64,000 nt of DNA from Streptomyces lasiicapitis. GTDB lineage: Bacteria > Actinomycetota > Actinomycetes > Streptomycetales > Streptomycetaceae. Positions 34,459 through 42,897 of this stretch are shown in pieces. The position numbers and the translations under genes were made by a program. The notes beneath the pieces were generated by a model, which worked only from the letters and a program-made list of their open reading frames with translations, was not told where the DNA came from and did not search any database. Numbering within the stretch: the first letter of the stretch is position 1; the number at the start of each line of letters is the position of its first letter. The stretch spans positions 48,983-112,982 of the forward strand of contig NZ_BMNG01000022.1 of NCBI RefSeq assembly GCF_014646335.1, in the 5' to 3' direction.

Positions 34459-37278
34459 GTGGCCTCCCTGAGCTACGACCTCACCCTGGCCGGGCTCTCC
34501 GTCGGCAGCGCCGCCGCCCTCACCGGCATCGGCCTGATCGTCACCTACCGCGCGACGGGCGTGCTCAACTTCGCGCACGGCGCCATCGCCATGCTGTGCG
34601 CCTATCTGCTGCGCCAGTTCACCGTCGAGTGGGACTGGCCGCTCTGGCTCGCCGCGGCCGTCACGCTCTTCGTCGTGGCGCCCGCGATCGGCCTCGTCCT
34701 CGAACGCGCCGTCTTCCGGCCGCTCGCCGTCCTCGGCGGCGACCCGGCGCAGACGCTGGTCGCGTCGATCGGCGTGTTCGTGCTCCTTGTCGGCGGGGCC
34801 GCGCTGATCTGGGGGCAGGGCGCCCGCGCCGACGTGCCCACGCTCGTCTCGGCGGACCCCTGGGGGCAGTTGGCGGCCGCCGTGGTGCTCGCGCTCGCCG
34901 TGTGGGCCGTCACGCGCTTCACCCGCTTCGGCGGCGAGCTGCGCGCCGTCGTCGACGACCGCCGCCTCGCGGTGCTCGCCGGGATCGACGCGGACCGGGT
35001 GGCGGCGGCGGGCTGGGCGTTCGGCTCGTTCACGGCAGGACTGACCGGCGTGCTGCTCGCTCCGTACGTACGTCTCGATCCGTACGGCATGCCGCTCCTG
35101 GTCATGGAGGTGGTGGCCGTCGCCGTGGCGGCGCGGATGCGGAACCTGCCGGTGGCCGTCGTCGTGGCGCTCGGCATCGGCGTGGCCCAGAGCCAGCTGA
35201 CCCGGCTGCATCCGGCCGGCTGGCGCGAGCCTCTCCTCCAGGCCGTCGGCGCGAACCTGTTCGTGGTGGCGCTGCTGATCGCGGCGCTCGTGCTGCCGGG
35301 TGTGGGCCGGGGGGCCAAGGGGGACGCGCTGCCGCGCACCGCGACGGCCCGCATCCCCACGCCGCCGGGGGCGTGGATAGTGGCCGTCGTCCTCTTCCTC
35401 CTCCCCCTCGGCTTCGCGGGCTCGGACCTCACCACGTCCGTGCAGGTGCCCGCGCTCGGCGTCATCCTGCTCTCGCTGGTCGTGGTCACCGGCAGGGGCG
35501 GGCAGATCTCCCTGGGCCAGGCGGCGTACGCGGGCCTCGGCGCGCTCTTCACCGCGCTGCTCACCAACGGCCGCTTCCCCGGCCTGCCCGAACTGCCCGC
35601 GCTGCCCGCCCTCGCGGTGGCCGTGCTGCTCGTCGCCCCGCTCGGGCTGCTCACCGGCTGGCCCGCGATCAGCAGGCACGGCCTCGCCCTCGCCCTCGCG
35701 ACGTTCGCCGTCGGGGTCGGCGTCAGCCGCTTCGTCTTCGCGCAGCCGTACGCCACGTCGGGCCTGAACCTCGGCCGCCCCGCGGGCTTCGGCGGCGACC
35801 GCGCGTACTACCTGCTCGAACTCCTCCTCCTCGGGGGCGCCCTGCTGCTCGTGGCCGCGCTGCGGCGGGGGCGTACGGGGCGGGCCCTCGCCGCGATGCG
35901 GGACCACGAGGCGGGGGCCGAGGCGGCCGGGGTGCCGGTGCGCACCCTGAAACTCGCCGCGTTCGTCATCGGCGCGGCCCTCGCCGCCCTCGGCGGCGGC
36001 ATGCTCGGCATGGGCCTGCGCGCCTTCGACCCCACGGCGTTCGACCCCGTACGCGGCCTCCTGTGGTTCGCCGCCATCGTCGTCCTGGGCGCCGACAGCC
36101 TCCTGGGCGCGCTGCTCGCGGGAGCGCTCCTGGTCGGCCTCGACGCGGGCACCCGAGGCGGCGTAGCGGCAGCGGTCATCGGAATCCTCGCCATACTGAT
36201 CGGCCGCTTCCCCGGCGGCCCGTACGAGGCCCTGCGCACGACGACACACCGCCTCCGCCGACGCCCCCGCCTCACCCCAGCCGGGGTGCGGGTCCGGGTC
36301 GCCCTGGCGGGAGCCGACCTGCCGAGCACCGCCCGCACCGAAGCGGCTGCCGCCGCCCCGCCCACCGCCTCCGCCGACACGGCCGCCGCCCCCGCTCCCG
36401 CTGTGGGCAGTCGTGCCGCAGGGCGGCACAAGTGGGCACAGCCCCCGGCGGACGGTGGCTTCGACGGCAGCGGTCAGCGAGCGGGGGCAGAGGCAGCGGG
36501 CGGCCGGACCCCCTCGCGCCCGGGGCGAGGGCCGGGGCAAGAAGCCGACCCTCCCCCGCCCCGGGCCCCCGTACTCGAGGCCCACGGCCTCTGGCTCGCG
36601 TACGACGGGTTCACCGCCCTGCGCGACGTCTCCCTCCTGGTGCCGCCCGGCCGGGTCACCGCCGTGGTCGGGCCCAACGGGGCCGGGAAGAGCAGCCTGT
36701 TCCACTGTCTGGCCGGGACGGTGCGGCCGGGACGGGGGCGGGTCACGTTCGCGGGGCGGGACATCACGCGGCTCCCCGCGCACGCGCGGACACGGGTGGG
36801 CGTGGCCCGCACGTTCCAGGAACTCGCCGTGTTCCCGACATTGAGCGTCGCCGAGAACGTACGCGTGGGCGCGGAACAGGGCCGGGTGCGCGACCCCGCC
36901 GCCCTGGACCGCGCGCTGCGCCTGTTCGAGCTGACCCCCGTGCGCGACCACCCCGCCGCGGACCTGCCCACCGGCACCCTGCGCCGCGTCGAACTGGCCC
37001 GCGCCCTGGCGGGCGACCCGCACGTCCTGCTCCTGGACGAGCCCGCAGCGGGCCTGGACACGGCCGAAGTGGCCACGCTCTCCCGGACCCTGCGCGCCCT
37101 CGCGGCGGACGGCACGGCCCTGCTGGTGGTGGAGCACGACCTGGACCTGGTGGCGGGCCTCGCCGACTCCGTGTACGTGATGACGGCGGGCCGCGTCGTC
37201 GCCTCGGGCCCGGCCGACCAGGTCCTGGAGGGTGCGTACACCGAGAGCGGGACGTACAGAGGGGGCGAAGCCCCATGA
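34459..37278 (+). CDS. LivH-LivM-LivG triple-fusion branched-chain-type ABC transporter
   Basis: This 939-residue single chain joins three normally separate subunits. Residues 1 to about 285 are the LivH permease (GLIVTYRATGVLNFAHGAIAML; GIDADRVAAAGWAFGS). About 300-600 is the LivM permease (VVVTGRGGQISLGQAAYAGLGALF; RTGRALAAMRDHEAGAEAAGV). About 600-700 is an Ala/Pro/Gly-rich linker. About 703-939 is the LivG ATPase, with Walker A GPNGAGKSS at about 737, signature LPTGTLRRVELARAL and Walker B VLLLDEPAAGLD. It imports amino acids or related compounds. GTG start 4 bp after the upstream stop; ATGA overlap with LivF. The LivG signature departs from the usual Y-G-Q form. Confidence 0.92.
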   Translation: MASLSYDLTLAGLSVGSAAALTGIGLIVTYRATGVLNFAHGAIAMLCAYLLRQFTVEWDWPLWLAAAVTLFVVAPAIGLVLERAVFRPLAVLGGDPAQTLVASIGVFVLLVGGAALIWGQGARADVPTLVSADPWGQLAAAVVLALAVWAVTRFTRFGGELRAVVDDRRLAVLAGIDADRVAAAGWAFGSFTAGLTGVLLAPYVRLDPYGMPLLVMEVVAVAVAARMRNLPVAVVVALGIGVAQSQLTRLHPAGWREPLLQAVGANLFVVALLIAALVLPGVGRGAKGDALPRTATARIPTPPGAWIVAVVLFLLPLGFAGSDLTTSVQVPALGVILLSLVVVTGRGGQISLGQAAYAGLGALFTALLTNGRFPGLPELPALPALAVAVLLVAPLGLLTGWPAISRHGLALALATFAVGVGVSRFVFAQPYATSGLNLGRPAGFGGDRAYYLLELLLLGGALLLVAALRRGRTGRALAAMRDHEAGAEAAGVPVRTLKLAAFVIGAALAALGGGMLGMGLRAFDPTAFDPVRGLLWFAAIVVLGADSLLGALLAGALLVGLDAGTRGGVAAAVIGILAILIGRFPGGPYEALRTTTHRLRRRPRLTPAGVRVRVALAGADLPSTARTEAAAAAPPTASADTAAAPAPAVGSRAAGRHKWAQPPADGGFDGSGQRAGAEAAGGRTPSRPGRGPGQEADPPPPRAPVLEAHGLWLAYDGFTALRDVSLLVPPGRVTAVVGPNGAGKSSLFHCLAGTVRPGRGRVTFAGRDITRLPAHARTRVGVARTFQELAVFPTLSVAENVRVGAEQGRVRDPAALDRALRLFELTPVRDHPAADLPTGTLRRVELARALAGDPHVLLLDEPAAGLDTAEVATLSRTLRALAADGTALLVVEHDLDLVAGLADSVYVMTAGRVVASGPADQVLEGAYTESGTYRGGEAP
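36400..36442. repeat. Intergenic-type palindromic repeat inside a coding linker
   Basis: GCTGTGGGC..GTGCCGC-AGG-GCGGCAC..GGGCACAGC is an imperfect palindrome with perfect inner 7-bp arms. I recognise it as a dispersed repeat usually found between Streptomyces genes. Here it lies in frame in the LivM-LivG linker of the fusion protein (residues about 647-661, reading VGSRAAGRHKWAQ). Confidence 0.65.
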
Positions 37279-37955
37279 GCCTGCTGGAACTGCGCGCGGC
37301 CCGCGTGCGCTACGGCCCCCTGGAGGCCCTGCACGGCGTGACCCTCGCCGCCCCCGCCCCCGGCCTGACCGTCCTCCTCGGCCGCAACGGCTCCGGCCGC
37401 ACCACCGCGCTGCGCGCCCTGGCAGGCGCCGTCCGGCTGTCCGGGGGCGCCGTCGTCTGGGACGGCGCCGACGTCACCCGGCTGCCCGCGCACGAACGCG
37501 CCCGCCGCGGCCTGTGCTTCGTGCCGGACCGCAGAGCCGTCTTCGGCTCGCTCACGGTCCGCGAGAACCTGGAACTGGCGCACGCGGGCGGCGACTTCTC
37601 CCCCGCCCTGGACGCGTACCCCGAACTGCGCCCCCTGCTCGCCCGCCGCGCGGGCACCCTGTCCGGCGGCGAGCAGCGCATGCTGGCCCTCTCCCGCGCC
37701 CTCCTGTCACACGCGCGCGTGGTCCTGGTCGACGAACCCGCCCAGGGCATGTCCCCGACGGTGGCGTCCCGTACGTACGACCTCCTGCGGGACCTGCACG
37801 CGTGCGTGGTCGTCGCCGAACAGCGGCTGCCGCCCGGCCTGCGCGAGCGCGGCGACCGGACGGCGGTGGTGTACGAACTGCGCCGCGGCGAGATCGTCTT
37901 CGCCGGGGAGGCGGCGGAACTGCCGACGGAAGGTCAGACTGCCTCACCGGAGTGA
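37275..37955 (+). CDS. livF: LivF-type ABC ATPase with Walker A Lys replaced by Arg
   Basis: The 226-residue ATPase is coupled by ATGA to the LivHMG fusion. It has a LivF pattern: LLELRAARVRYGPLEALHGV, CFVPDRRAVFGSLTVRENLEL, signature LSGGEQRMLALSRAL and Walker B VVLVDEPAQGMSP. The P-loop reads GRNGSGRTT, so residue 42 is Arg where the ATP-phosphate-binding Lys is expected. Its nucleotide-binding competence is therefore questionable. The partner LivG half has an intact Lys, so the transporter could run with one consensus and one degenerate site. It is the last gene of the plus-strand operon. Confidence 0.9.
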   Translation: MSLLELRAARVRYGPLEALHGVTLAAPAPGLTVLLGRNGSGRTTALRALAGAVRLSGGAVVWDGADVTRLPAHERARRGLCFVPDRRAVFGSLTVRENLELAHAGGDFSPALDAYPELRPLLARRAGTLSGGEQRMLALSRALLSHARVVLVDEPAQGMSPTVASRTYDLLRDLHACVVVAEQRLPPGLRERGDRTAVVYELRRGEIVFAGEAAELPTEGQTASPE

Positions 37956-37982
37956 GAGGGTGTCACCTCGCTTCACTTCACT

Positions 37983-38597
37983 TCACCTCACCGGGATGAC
38001 AAGCACCGTCCCGGGCGCGAGCCGGTTCGGAAGCGGGCCAACCACCTTCCGGTTGGCCTGATACAGCGCCTGCCAGCCGCCCTCGACCTGGTGGCGCCGC
38101 GCGATGGAGCTGAGCGTCTCGCCGCGCCGGACGACGTGCGTGATCCGCACCGGCAGCAGCGCGTCCCCGTCGAGGCCCGCCGCCAGGACCTTCTTGGAGC
38201 AGACGGGCCAGGCCTTCCAGCCCTGCTTGCGCAGCACCTTCTGGGCCACCAGGATCTGCTGCTCGCGGGTGGCGAGGTCCGCGCGCGGGGCGTGGGCGAG
38301 GCCGCCGAACTCCACCCAGGTGGGGTGGTAGAACTGCAGCCCGCCGTAGAAGTTGTTCCCGGTGTTGCTGTCCCAGCGGCCGTTGCTCTCGCAGTGCGCG
38401 AGGCACGTCCAGGGCCCGTCGGCACGGGAGCAGTCGTACGTGTATTTCGTGACCTCGGCGCCCGGCAGCGGCGGCGGCGCCGACGACGCGGCGGCCGAGG
38501 GCGCGAGGAGCGAGAGGGCCGCCGTGGCGAGCAGCGCCACGGACGGAGACCCAGGACGAAGGCGAACAGGACGAAGGCGAAGACGCGTGTTCGACAT
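37983..38597 (-). CDS. Secreted Rpf-domain muralytic enzyme with LysM
   Basis: This 204-residue preprotein has a signal peptide (to about 40), a transglycosylase-like resuscitation-promoting-factor domain (about 52-130, TCLAHCESNGRWDSNTGNNFYGGLQF, catalytic Glu in CES) and a LysM domain (about 150-204, THVVRRGETLSSIARRHQV). It cleaves peptidoglycan during germination or growth resumption. TAGCGT lies 6 nt before the ATG on the minus strand and no Shine-Dalgarno is seen, so the mRNA may be leaderless. It is convergent with livF across a 27-bp gap, too short for a terminator. It is the paralogue of the next gene. Confidence 0.92.
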   Translation of the reverse strand: MSNTRLRLRPVRLRPGSPSVALLATAALSLLAPSAAASSAPPPLPGAEVTKYTYDCSRADGPWTCLAHCESNGRWDSNTGNNFYGGLQFYHPTWVEFGGLAHAPRADLATREQQILVAQKVLRKQGWKAWPVCSKKVLAAGLDGDALLPVRITHVVRRGETLSSIARRHQVEGGWQALYQANRKVVGPLPNRLAPGTVLVIPVR

Positions 38598-38652
38598 CGG
38601 GTCACGCTAGGCACCACCCCGGCGGCCCGGACCCCTGCCGCGCCGCCGCCGA

Positions 38653-38690
38653 GGCGGCCCCACCCGGTCGGACGACGAGGTGGGGCCGCC
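38653..38690. terminator. Hairpin terminator after the second Rpf gene
   Basis: GGCGGCCCCACC and GGTGGGGCCGCC form perfect 12-bp arms around a 14-nt loop, 22 bp downstream of the Rpf/LysM gene at 38712-39362 (minus strand). Confidence 0.8.
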
Positions 38691-38711
38691 ACAGGCCGTG
38701 GCAGAGACCCG

Positions 38712-39362
38712 TCAGAGCGAGAGCCGCTGCCCGGGCACGATCACGTCCGGGTCACCGCCGATGACCGCACGGTTGGCCGCGAAGATCTGCTGCCAGCTGG
38801 TGCCGTGCGCCGCCGCGATGCGGCTGAGCGTGTCACCGGACCGGACGGTGTAGCCGCCCGAACCCGTCTCGCCGCGCGTGCCCCGGTCGCTCCGGGCGGG
38901 CGCGCGGTACTGCGGAGCGGGCTGCTCCGGGGCCGCCTTCGGCGCGGCGGGCCGTGGCGCCGCCTGCCTCGGGGCGGCGGGCCGCTCGGGAGCGGCCGCG
39001 CCGGGAGCGGCACCCTGCGCGCCGGCCCGTGCCGAGCAGGACGGCCACGCGCCCCAGCCCTGGGCGCGCTGCACCTTCGCCGCGACGGCGATCTGCTGTG
39101 CCTTGGACGCCTGCGCGGCCGTCGGCGCATAGGCCGTGCCGCCGTACGCCCGCCAGGTCCCGGCGGAGAACTGGAGTCCTCCGGAGTAGCCGTTACCCGT
39201 GTTGATCTGCCAGTTCCCGCCGCTCTCGCAGCGGGCGATCCGGTCCCACACTCCGCTGTCCGCGGCGGCCTGGCCGCTCGCGGCAAGCAGTGCAAGGGGC
39301 GCGAGGAGCGCGGCCGAACCGAGCACTGCCGTCCTGCGAATGTACTGGGGACGAACGGACAT
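38712..39362 (-). CDS. Secreted Rpf-domain protein with LysM
   Basis: The protein has 216 residues from ATG 39362, which follows GGAGAGGG. A signal peptide ends at about residue 34 (GQAAADS). The Rpf domain (35-112) is VWDRIARCESGGNWQINTGNGYSGGLQFSAGTW, with catalytic Glu in CES. An Ala/Pro-rich linker (about 113-165) leads to a C-terminal LysM (GYTVRSGDTLSRIAAAHGTSWQQIF...VIVPGQRLSL). It is a peptidoglycan-cleaving enzyme of spore germination and growth. Streptomyces rpfA-type genes can be under a c-di-AMP (ydaO) riboswitch; the leader here was examined (see 39363-39847). Confidence 0.92.
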   Translation of the reverse strand: MSVRPQYIRRTAVLGSAALLAPLALLAASGQAAADSGVWDRIARCESGGNWQINTGNGYSGGLQFSAGTWRAYGGTAYAPTAAQASKAQQIAVAAKVQRAQGWGAWPSCSARAGAQGAAPGAAAPERPAAPRQAAPRPAAPKAAPEQPAPQYRAPARSDRGTRGETGSGGYTVRSGDTLSRIAAAHGTSWQQIFAANRAVIGGDPDVIVPGQRLSL

Positions 39363-39847
39363 GAATTTCCCTCTCCAAGGACCCGGGCTCCCCCTGACTC
39401 CCGCGGGCCCCACGCGCTTCCGACGCCGGGGTCCCGCCGAGCCCCGCCCGCCGAAGAGCAGCGGACGTACCCGAGCGGTGCTCGCTGCACACGGCGGTGG
39501 AATCTACGAGCGTGCTCGCCCGCTTTCAACCGAGTCCTTGTCATTCCAGGCCAGTTGCCTGTTACCGAGGGTATCGTCGAGTTTCGGACACCCGCTTAAT
39601 TCTCCGATTTCCGCATTTACGGCCCCATCGCCGAATCGATCTGTGACTCACCTCACCGGCCCAACTTCCGTGCAGCCAGCACCCGTTGGCGCGGAGTGAC
39701 AGATTCCGCCCCACAACTCACGCTCCGCTTCGGATAGTTCAATTCCGTTCCCCCGCATGCGTGACTTGCACCACTGATCGCCCGTTGTCTCCTTTATGAG
39801 CCGGGCACCACCCGGACACCCCACGCATCGATTCCGAGGAGCCACCC
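39363..39847. promoter_or_regulatory. Long divergent intergenic region upstream of rpf-like gene
   Basis: This gap has 485 bp and no gene. The half next to the rpf-like gene is GC-rich with several possible hairpins (for example GGGGCTCGGCGGGACCCC on the minus strand). The distal half is AT-rich. On the minus strand a leader of over 200 nt is possible. I could not align a convincing ydaO/c-di-AMP consensus, so a riboswitch is not claimed. Confidence 0.3.
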
Positions 39848-40648
39848 GTGCCGCGCATGCTCGACCTCAGCGACGAGGTACGCGCCGAGATCGGCGATGA
39901 AGAAGCAGACCGCCTGCTCGCCGGAGAGAACGCCCCGGGCGCCTACGACTGCACCTCCTGTCGCACCCCGGGCGACTCGGAGCGCGAGCGCACCAGCACG
40001 GTCCTGTTCATCGGCGACGAAACCGCCGTGCTCGCCTTCGCCCACGCCGCCTGCCTGCCCTCCCAGATCGTCGAGGTCGCCGAGGAGCAGCTCCAGGGCG
40101 CCGTCCGCGCGATCACCGGCTCCGCCGACGAGGGCGCCCAGGGCCCCGGCGGCTCCCGGGGCGCGCCCGAGCAGGCCGTGCTCGGCGTCACCAGCGGCCT
40201 CGTCCTCATCGAGGGCGAGCTGCGGCCCGCGCTCGTCGTCGAGCCGACCGGGCCGATCGCCCGCCCCGGCGCCGCGCCCGGCGGCGGCGGCGACGAGTTC
40301 TTGCAGCTCCTGATCGAGCAGAACTTCCATCCCGTGACCTCGCTGGACGGCGTGCCGCCGACGGTGCACGGCTGGTCGGTGCTGCTCGCCATGGGCCAGC
40401 TGCACGCCATCCTGCAGCCCGGCACCGGCGGCGGCCCCCAGGTCGCCTGGTGGCAGGCGCACCAGCCGCTGCAGGTCACCGAGGGCTGGCGGGCCGCGGC
40501 CAACAAGCTGCAGTCGGTGCTCCTGTTCGCGGCGCCCGCGGGCTCCATCGGCCGCCAGCCCCGCGAGGACCTGCTGCGCGACGCCCTGGACCGGGCGGCG
40601 GCGCGCGGTCAACTGGTCGCCTGCGGCATGCCGTTGGCCGGTACGTGA
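39848..40648 (+). CDS. Conserved actinobacterial hypothetical protein
   Basis: The protein has 266 residues; GTG follows GAGGAG 7 nt upstream. An acidic N-terminus (MPRMLDLSDEVRAEIGDEEADRLL) precedes a CTSCRTPGD motif, in which two Cys could bind zinc, and an alpha/beta domain (VLGVTSGLVLIEGELRPALVVEPTGPI; VAWWQAHQPLQVTEGWR). No signal peptide or TM. It is typical of Streptomyces core hypotheticals next to housekeeping genes. Function not recognised. It is divergent from the rpf-like gene. Confidence 0.8.
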   Translation: MPRMLDLSDEVRAEIGDEEADRLLAGENAPGAYDCTSCRTPGDSERERTSTVLFIGDETAVLAFAHAACLPSQIVEVAEEQLQGAVRAITGSADEGAQGPGGSRGAPEQAVLGVTSGLVLIEGELRPALVVEPTGPIARPGAAPGGGGDEFLQLLIEQNFHPVTSLDGVPPTVHGWSVLLAMGQLHAILQPGTGGGPQVAWWQAHQPLQVTEGWRAAANKLQSVLLFAAPAGSIGRQPREDLLRDALDRAAARGQLVACGMPLAGT

Positions 40649-40728
40649 GCGCGGTCCGCGCGCCGGGTGCGCGAACGCCATCCGGCGCGCGGACGGCCAC
40701 GCGGCGGCAACTGCCGCCTACCAGGCGA

Positions 40729-41229
40729 ATGGGGCGGTTTTCCCCGCATCCGTCCGGCTCCGGGGTCGTTGGCCCAGACGTGCACGCATACGACCCCTCA
40801 GCCCACCGGCCGTACCAGAGCCCCATCCCGTCCATGCGCATGGCGCAGGACACCTCGGGGACCCAGTCGGCCACGCCGATCTACGACGCGCTGTACTCGG
40901 AGTATCTGCGGGCGTTCCGCGCCCTGCCCGGCGACCGGACCGGCGAGGAGGAACTGCGGTTCAACGCCTTCGGCACCAGGCCGTACGGCATGCACCACAG
41001 CACCGGCCAGCACGACGCGCGGTACGACGCGCGCCACCTGCCCCGGCACGACCACCGTCACGACCCGCGCCACGACCCGCGCCTCGACCCCCGGCACGAT
41101 CCCCGGCACGACCCGCGGCACAACCCCTTCCACGTCGCCCGCTACGGCCAGCCCACCCAGGCCGACCACACCGGCTACGGCCAGCTCTTCCCGGCCGCGC
41201 TCCCGCCGGGCCCGCGCCGCGAGCGCTGA
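40729..41229 (+). CDS. Streptomyces-conserved hypothetical with His/Asp/Pro/Arg repeats
   Basis: The protein has 166 residues from ATG 40729. The N-terminal half (GRFSPHPSGSGVVGPDVHAYDPSAHRPYQSPIPSMRMAQDT; PIYDALYSEYLRAFRALPGDRTGEEELRF) is, as I recall, well conserved in Streptomyces. The C-terminal half is variable and here expanded into HDPR units (about residues 95-130, eight or more copies), making it very His-rich. No signal peptide or domain known. The His repeats might bind metal. It is convergent with der. Confidence 0.75.
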   Translation: MGRFSPHPSGSGVVGPDVHAYDPSAHRPYQSPIPSMRMAQDTSGTQSATPIYDALYSEYLRAFRALPGDRTGEEELRFNAFGTRPYGMHHSTGQHDARYDARHLPRHDHRHDPRHDPRLDPRHDPRHDPRHNPFHVARYGQPTQADHTGYGQLFPAALPPGPRRER

Positions 41230-41260
41230 CCGCGCGCACCGCGGCGCTCCCCCACAAAGC

Positions 41261-41296
41261 CGATGCCCGGCCTTCCCCGTGGAAGGCCGGGCATCG
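41261..41296. terminator. Bidirectional hairpin terminator beside der
   Basis: CGATGCCCGGCCTTCC and GGAAGGCCGGGCATCG give 16-bp perfect arms with a 4-nt loop. It is located between convergent genes and serves both. Confidence 0.85.
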
Positions 41297-41324
41297 TCGC
41301 GTACGCGCTCTCGGGCGCGGGCCG

Positions 41325-42824
41325 CTACTTCTTCTTCTGGGTCTTCTGGCCGCGCTTCTCGCGCACCCGCACCGAGATGTGGATCGGCGTGCCCTCGAAA
41401 CCGAACTCCTCGCGGAGCCTGCGCTCCACGAAGCGGCGGTAGCCGTGCTCGATGAAGCCCGACGCGAAGAGCACGAACCGCGGCGGCTTCGTGCCCGCCT
41501 GGGTGCCGAACAGGATGCGCGGCTGCTTGCCGCCGCGGACCGGGTGCGGGTGGGCGGCGACGAGCTCGCCGAGGAAGGCGTTCAGGCGGCCGGTCGGCAC
41601 GCGCGTCTCCCAGCCCGCAAGCGCCGTCTCGATGCCCGGGACCAGCTTCTCCATGTGCCGGCCGGTGCGCGCCGAGACGTTCACCCGCGGCGCCCAGGCG
41701 ACCTGCGCGAGCTCCGTCTCGATCTCGCGCTCCAGGTAGTAGCGGCGCTCCTCGTCGAGGGTGTCCCACTTGTTGTACGCGAGGACGATCGCGCGGCCCG
41801 CCTCCACCGCCATCGTGACGATGCGCTGGTCCTGCACGCTGATCGACTCGCTGGCGTCGATCAGGATGACGGCGACCTCCGCCTTCTCGACGGCGGCGGC
41901 GGTGCGCAGCGAGGCGTAGTAGTCGGCGCCCTGCTGGAGGTGGACGCGCTTGCGGATGCCCGCCGTGTCGACGAACTTCCAGGTGACGCCGCCGAGTTCG
42001 ATCAGCTCGTCGACCGGGTCGCGGGTCGTGCCCGCCAGTTCGTTGACGACGACGCGCTCTTCGTTCGCCACCTTGTTGAGCAGGGACGACTTGCCGACGT
42101 TCGGGCGGCCGATGAGGGCGATGCGGCGGGGGCCGCCGACGGCCGTGCCGAAGGACTGCGCGGGCGCCTCGGGCAGGGCCTCCAGGACGGCGTCCAGCAT
42201 GTCGCCGGTGCCGCGGCCGTGCAGCGCGGAGACCGGGTGCGGCTCGCCGAGGCCGAGGGACCACAGCATCGCCGCGTCCGCCTCGACGGAGGGGCCGTCG
42301 ACCTTGTTGGCGCACAGCACGACGGGCTTGCCCGCCTTGCGCAGGAGGCGCACGACGGCCTCGTCGGTGTCCGTCGCGCCGACGGTGGCGTCCACGACGA
42401 AGACGACGGCGTCGGCCGCCTCGATCGCGTACTCCGCCTGGGCGGCCACGGACGCGTCGATGCCGAGGACGTCCTGCTCCCAGCCGCCGGTGTCGACGAC
42501 CTTGAAGCGGCGGCCCGCCCACTCGGCCTCATAGGTGACGCGGTCGCGGGTGACGCCCGGCTTGTCCTCGACGACGGCCTCGCGGCGGCCGATGACGCGG
42601 TTCACGAGCGTCGACTTGCCGACATTGGGGCGGCCGACGATCGCGAGCACCGGCAGCGGGCCGTGCCCGGCCTCCTCGATGGCGCCCTCGACGTCCTCGG
42701 CGTCGAAGCCCTCCACGGCGGCGAGCTCCATGAACTCCGCGTACTCGGCGTCGCCAAGCGCACCGTGGTCGTGCTCGACGTGCTCGGCCGAGCCCTCGCC
42801 CTCGGGCTGGATGTGGTCGTTCAT
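41325..42824 (-). CDS. der: GTPase Der (EngA), ribosome assembly
   Basis: The 499-residue essential GTPase is required for 50S ribosomal subunit maturation. It has two tandem G domains: the first with G1 GRPNVGKS at 64-71, G3 DTGG and G4 NKVD; the second (about 235 onward) with GRPNVGKSS, DTAG and NKWD. A KH-like C-terminal domain ends in a Lys-rich tail (RGQKTQKKK). The acidic 55-residue N-terminal extension is an actinobacterial feature. ATG 42824 follows GAGG. It is the last gene of a minus-strand run after the acyltransferase. Confidence 0.97.
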   Translation of the reverse strand: MNDHIQPEGEGSAEHVEHDHGALGDAEYAEFMELAAVEGFDAEDVEGAIEEAGHGPLPVLAIVGRPNVGKSTLVNRVIGRREAVVEDKPGVTRDRVTYEAEWAGRRFKVVDTGGWEQDVLGIDASVAAQAEYAIEAADAVVFVVDATVGATDTDEAVVRLLRKAGKPVVLCANKVDGPSVEADAAMLWSLGLGEPHPVSALHGRGTGDMLDAVLEALPEAPAQSFGTAVGGPRRIALIGRPNVGKSSLLNKVANEERVVVNELAGTTRDPVDELIELGGVTWKFVDTAGIRKRVHLQQGADYYASLRTAAAVEKAEVAVILIDASESISVQDQRIVTMAVEAGRAIVLAYNKWDTLDEERRYYLEREIETELAQVAWAPRVNVSARTGRHMEKLVPGIETALAGWETRVPTGRLNAFLGELVAAHPHPVRGGKQPRILFGTQAGTKPPRFVLFASGFIEHGYRRFVERRLREEFGFEGTPIHISVRVREKRGQKTQKKK

Positions 42825-42897
42825 GAAGTCCGTACCTCGTTGCTCATCGTGGTGATCGGTGGTCGGGCACGCGCCCGGCCACTACTGGAAGTCTTAC

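Noticed and set aside
33634..37137. Very long minus-strand open frame opposite the Liv fusion
   Set aside because: The translation is low-complexity and matches no family, whereas the plus strand encodes permease and ATPase motifs across the same region.
34596..37955. Second plus-strand frame of over 1100 codons in the Liv region
   Set aside because: Arg/Pro/Gly-rich shadow of the LivHMG and LivF frames.
39363..39640. c-di-AMP (ydaO) riboswitch before the rpf-like gene
   Set aside because: Some GGCGGGCGGGG-like segments fit loosely but I could not place the conserved core; not claimed without a covariance search.
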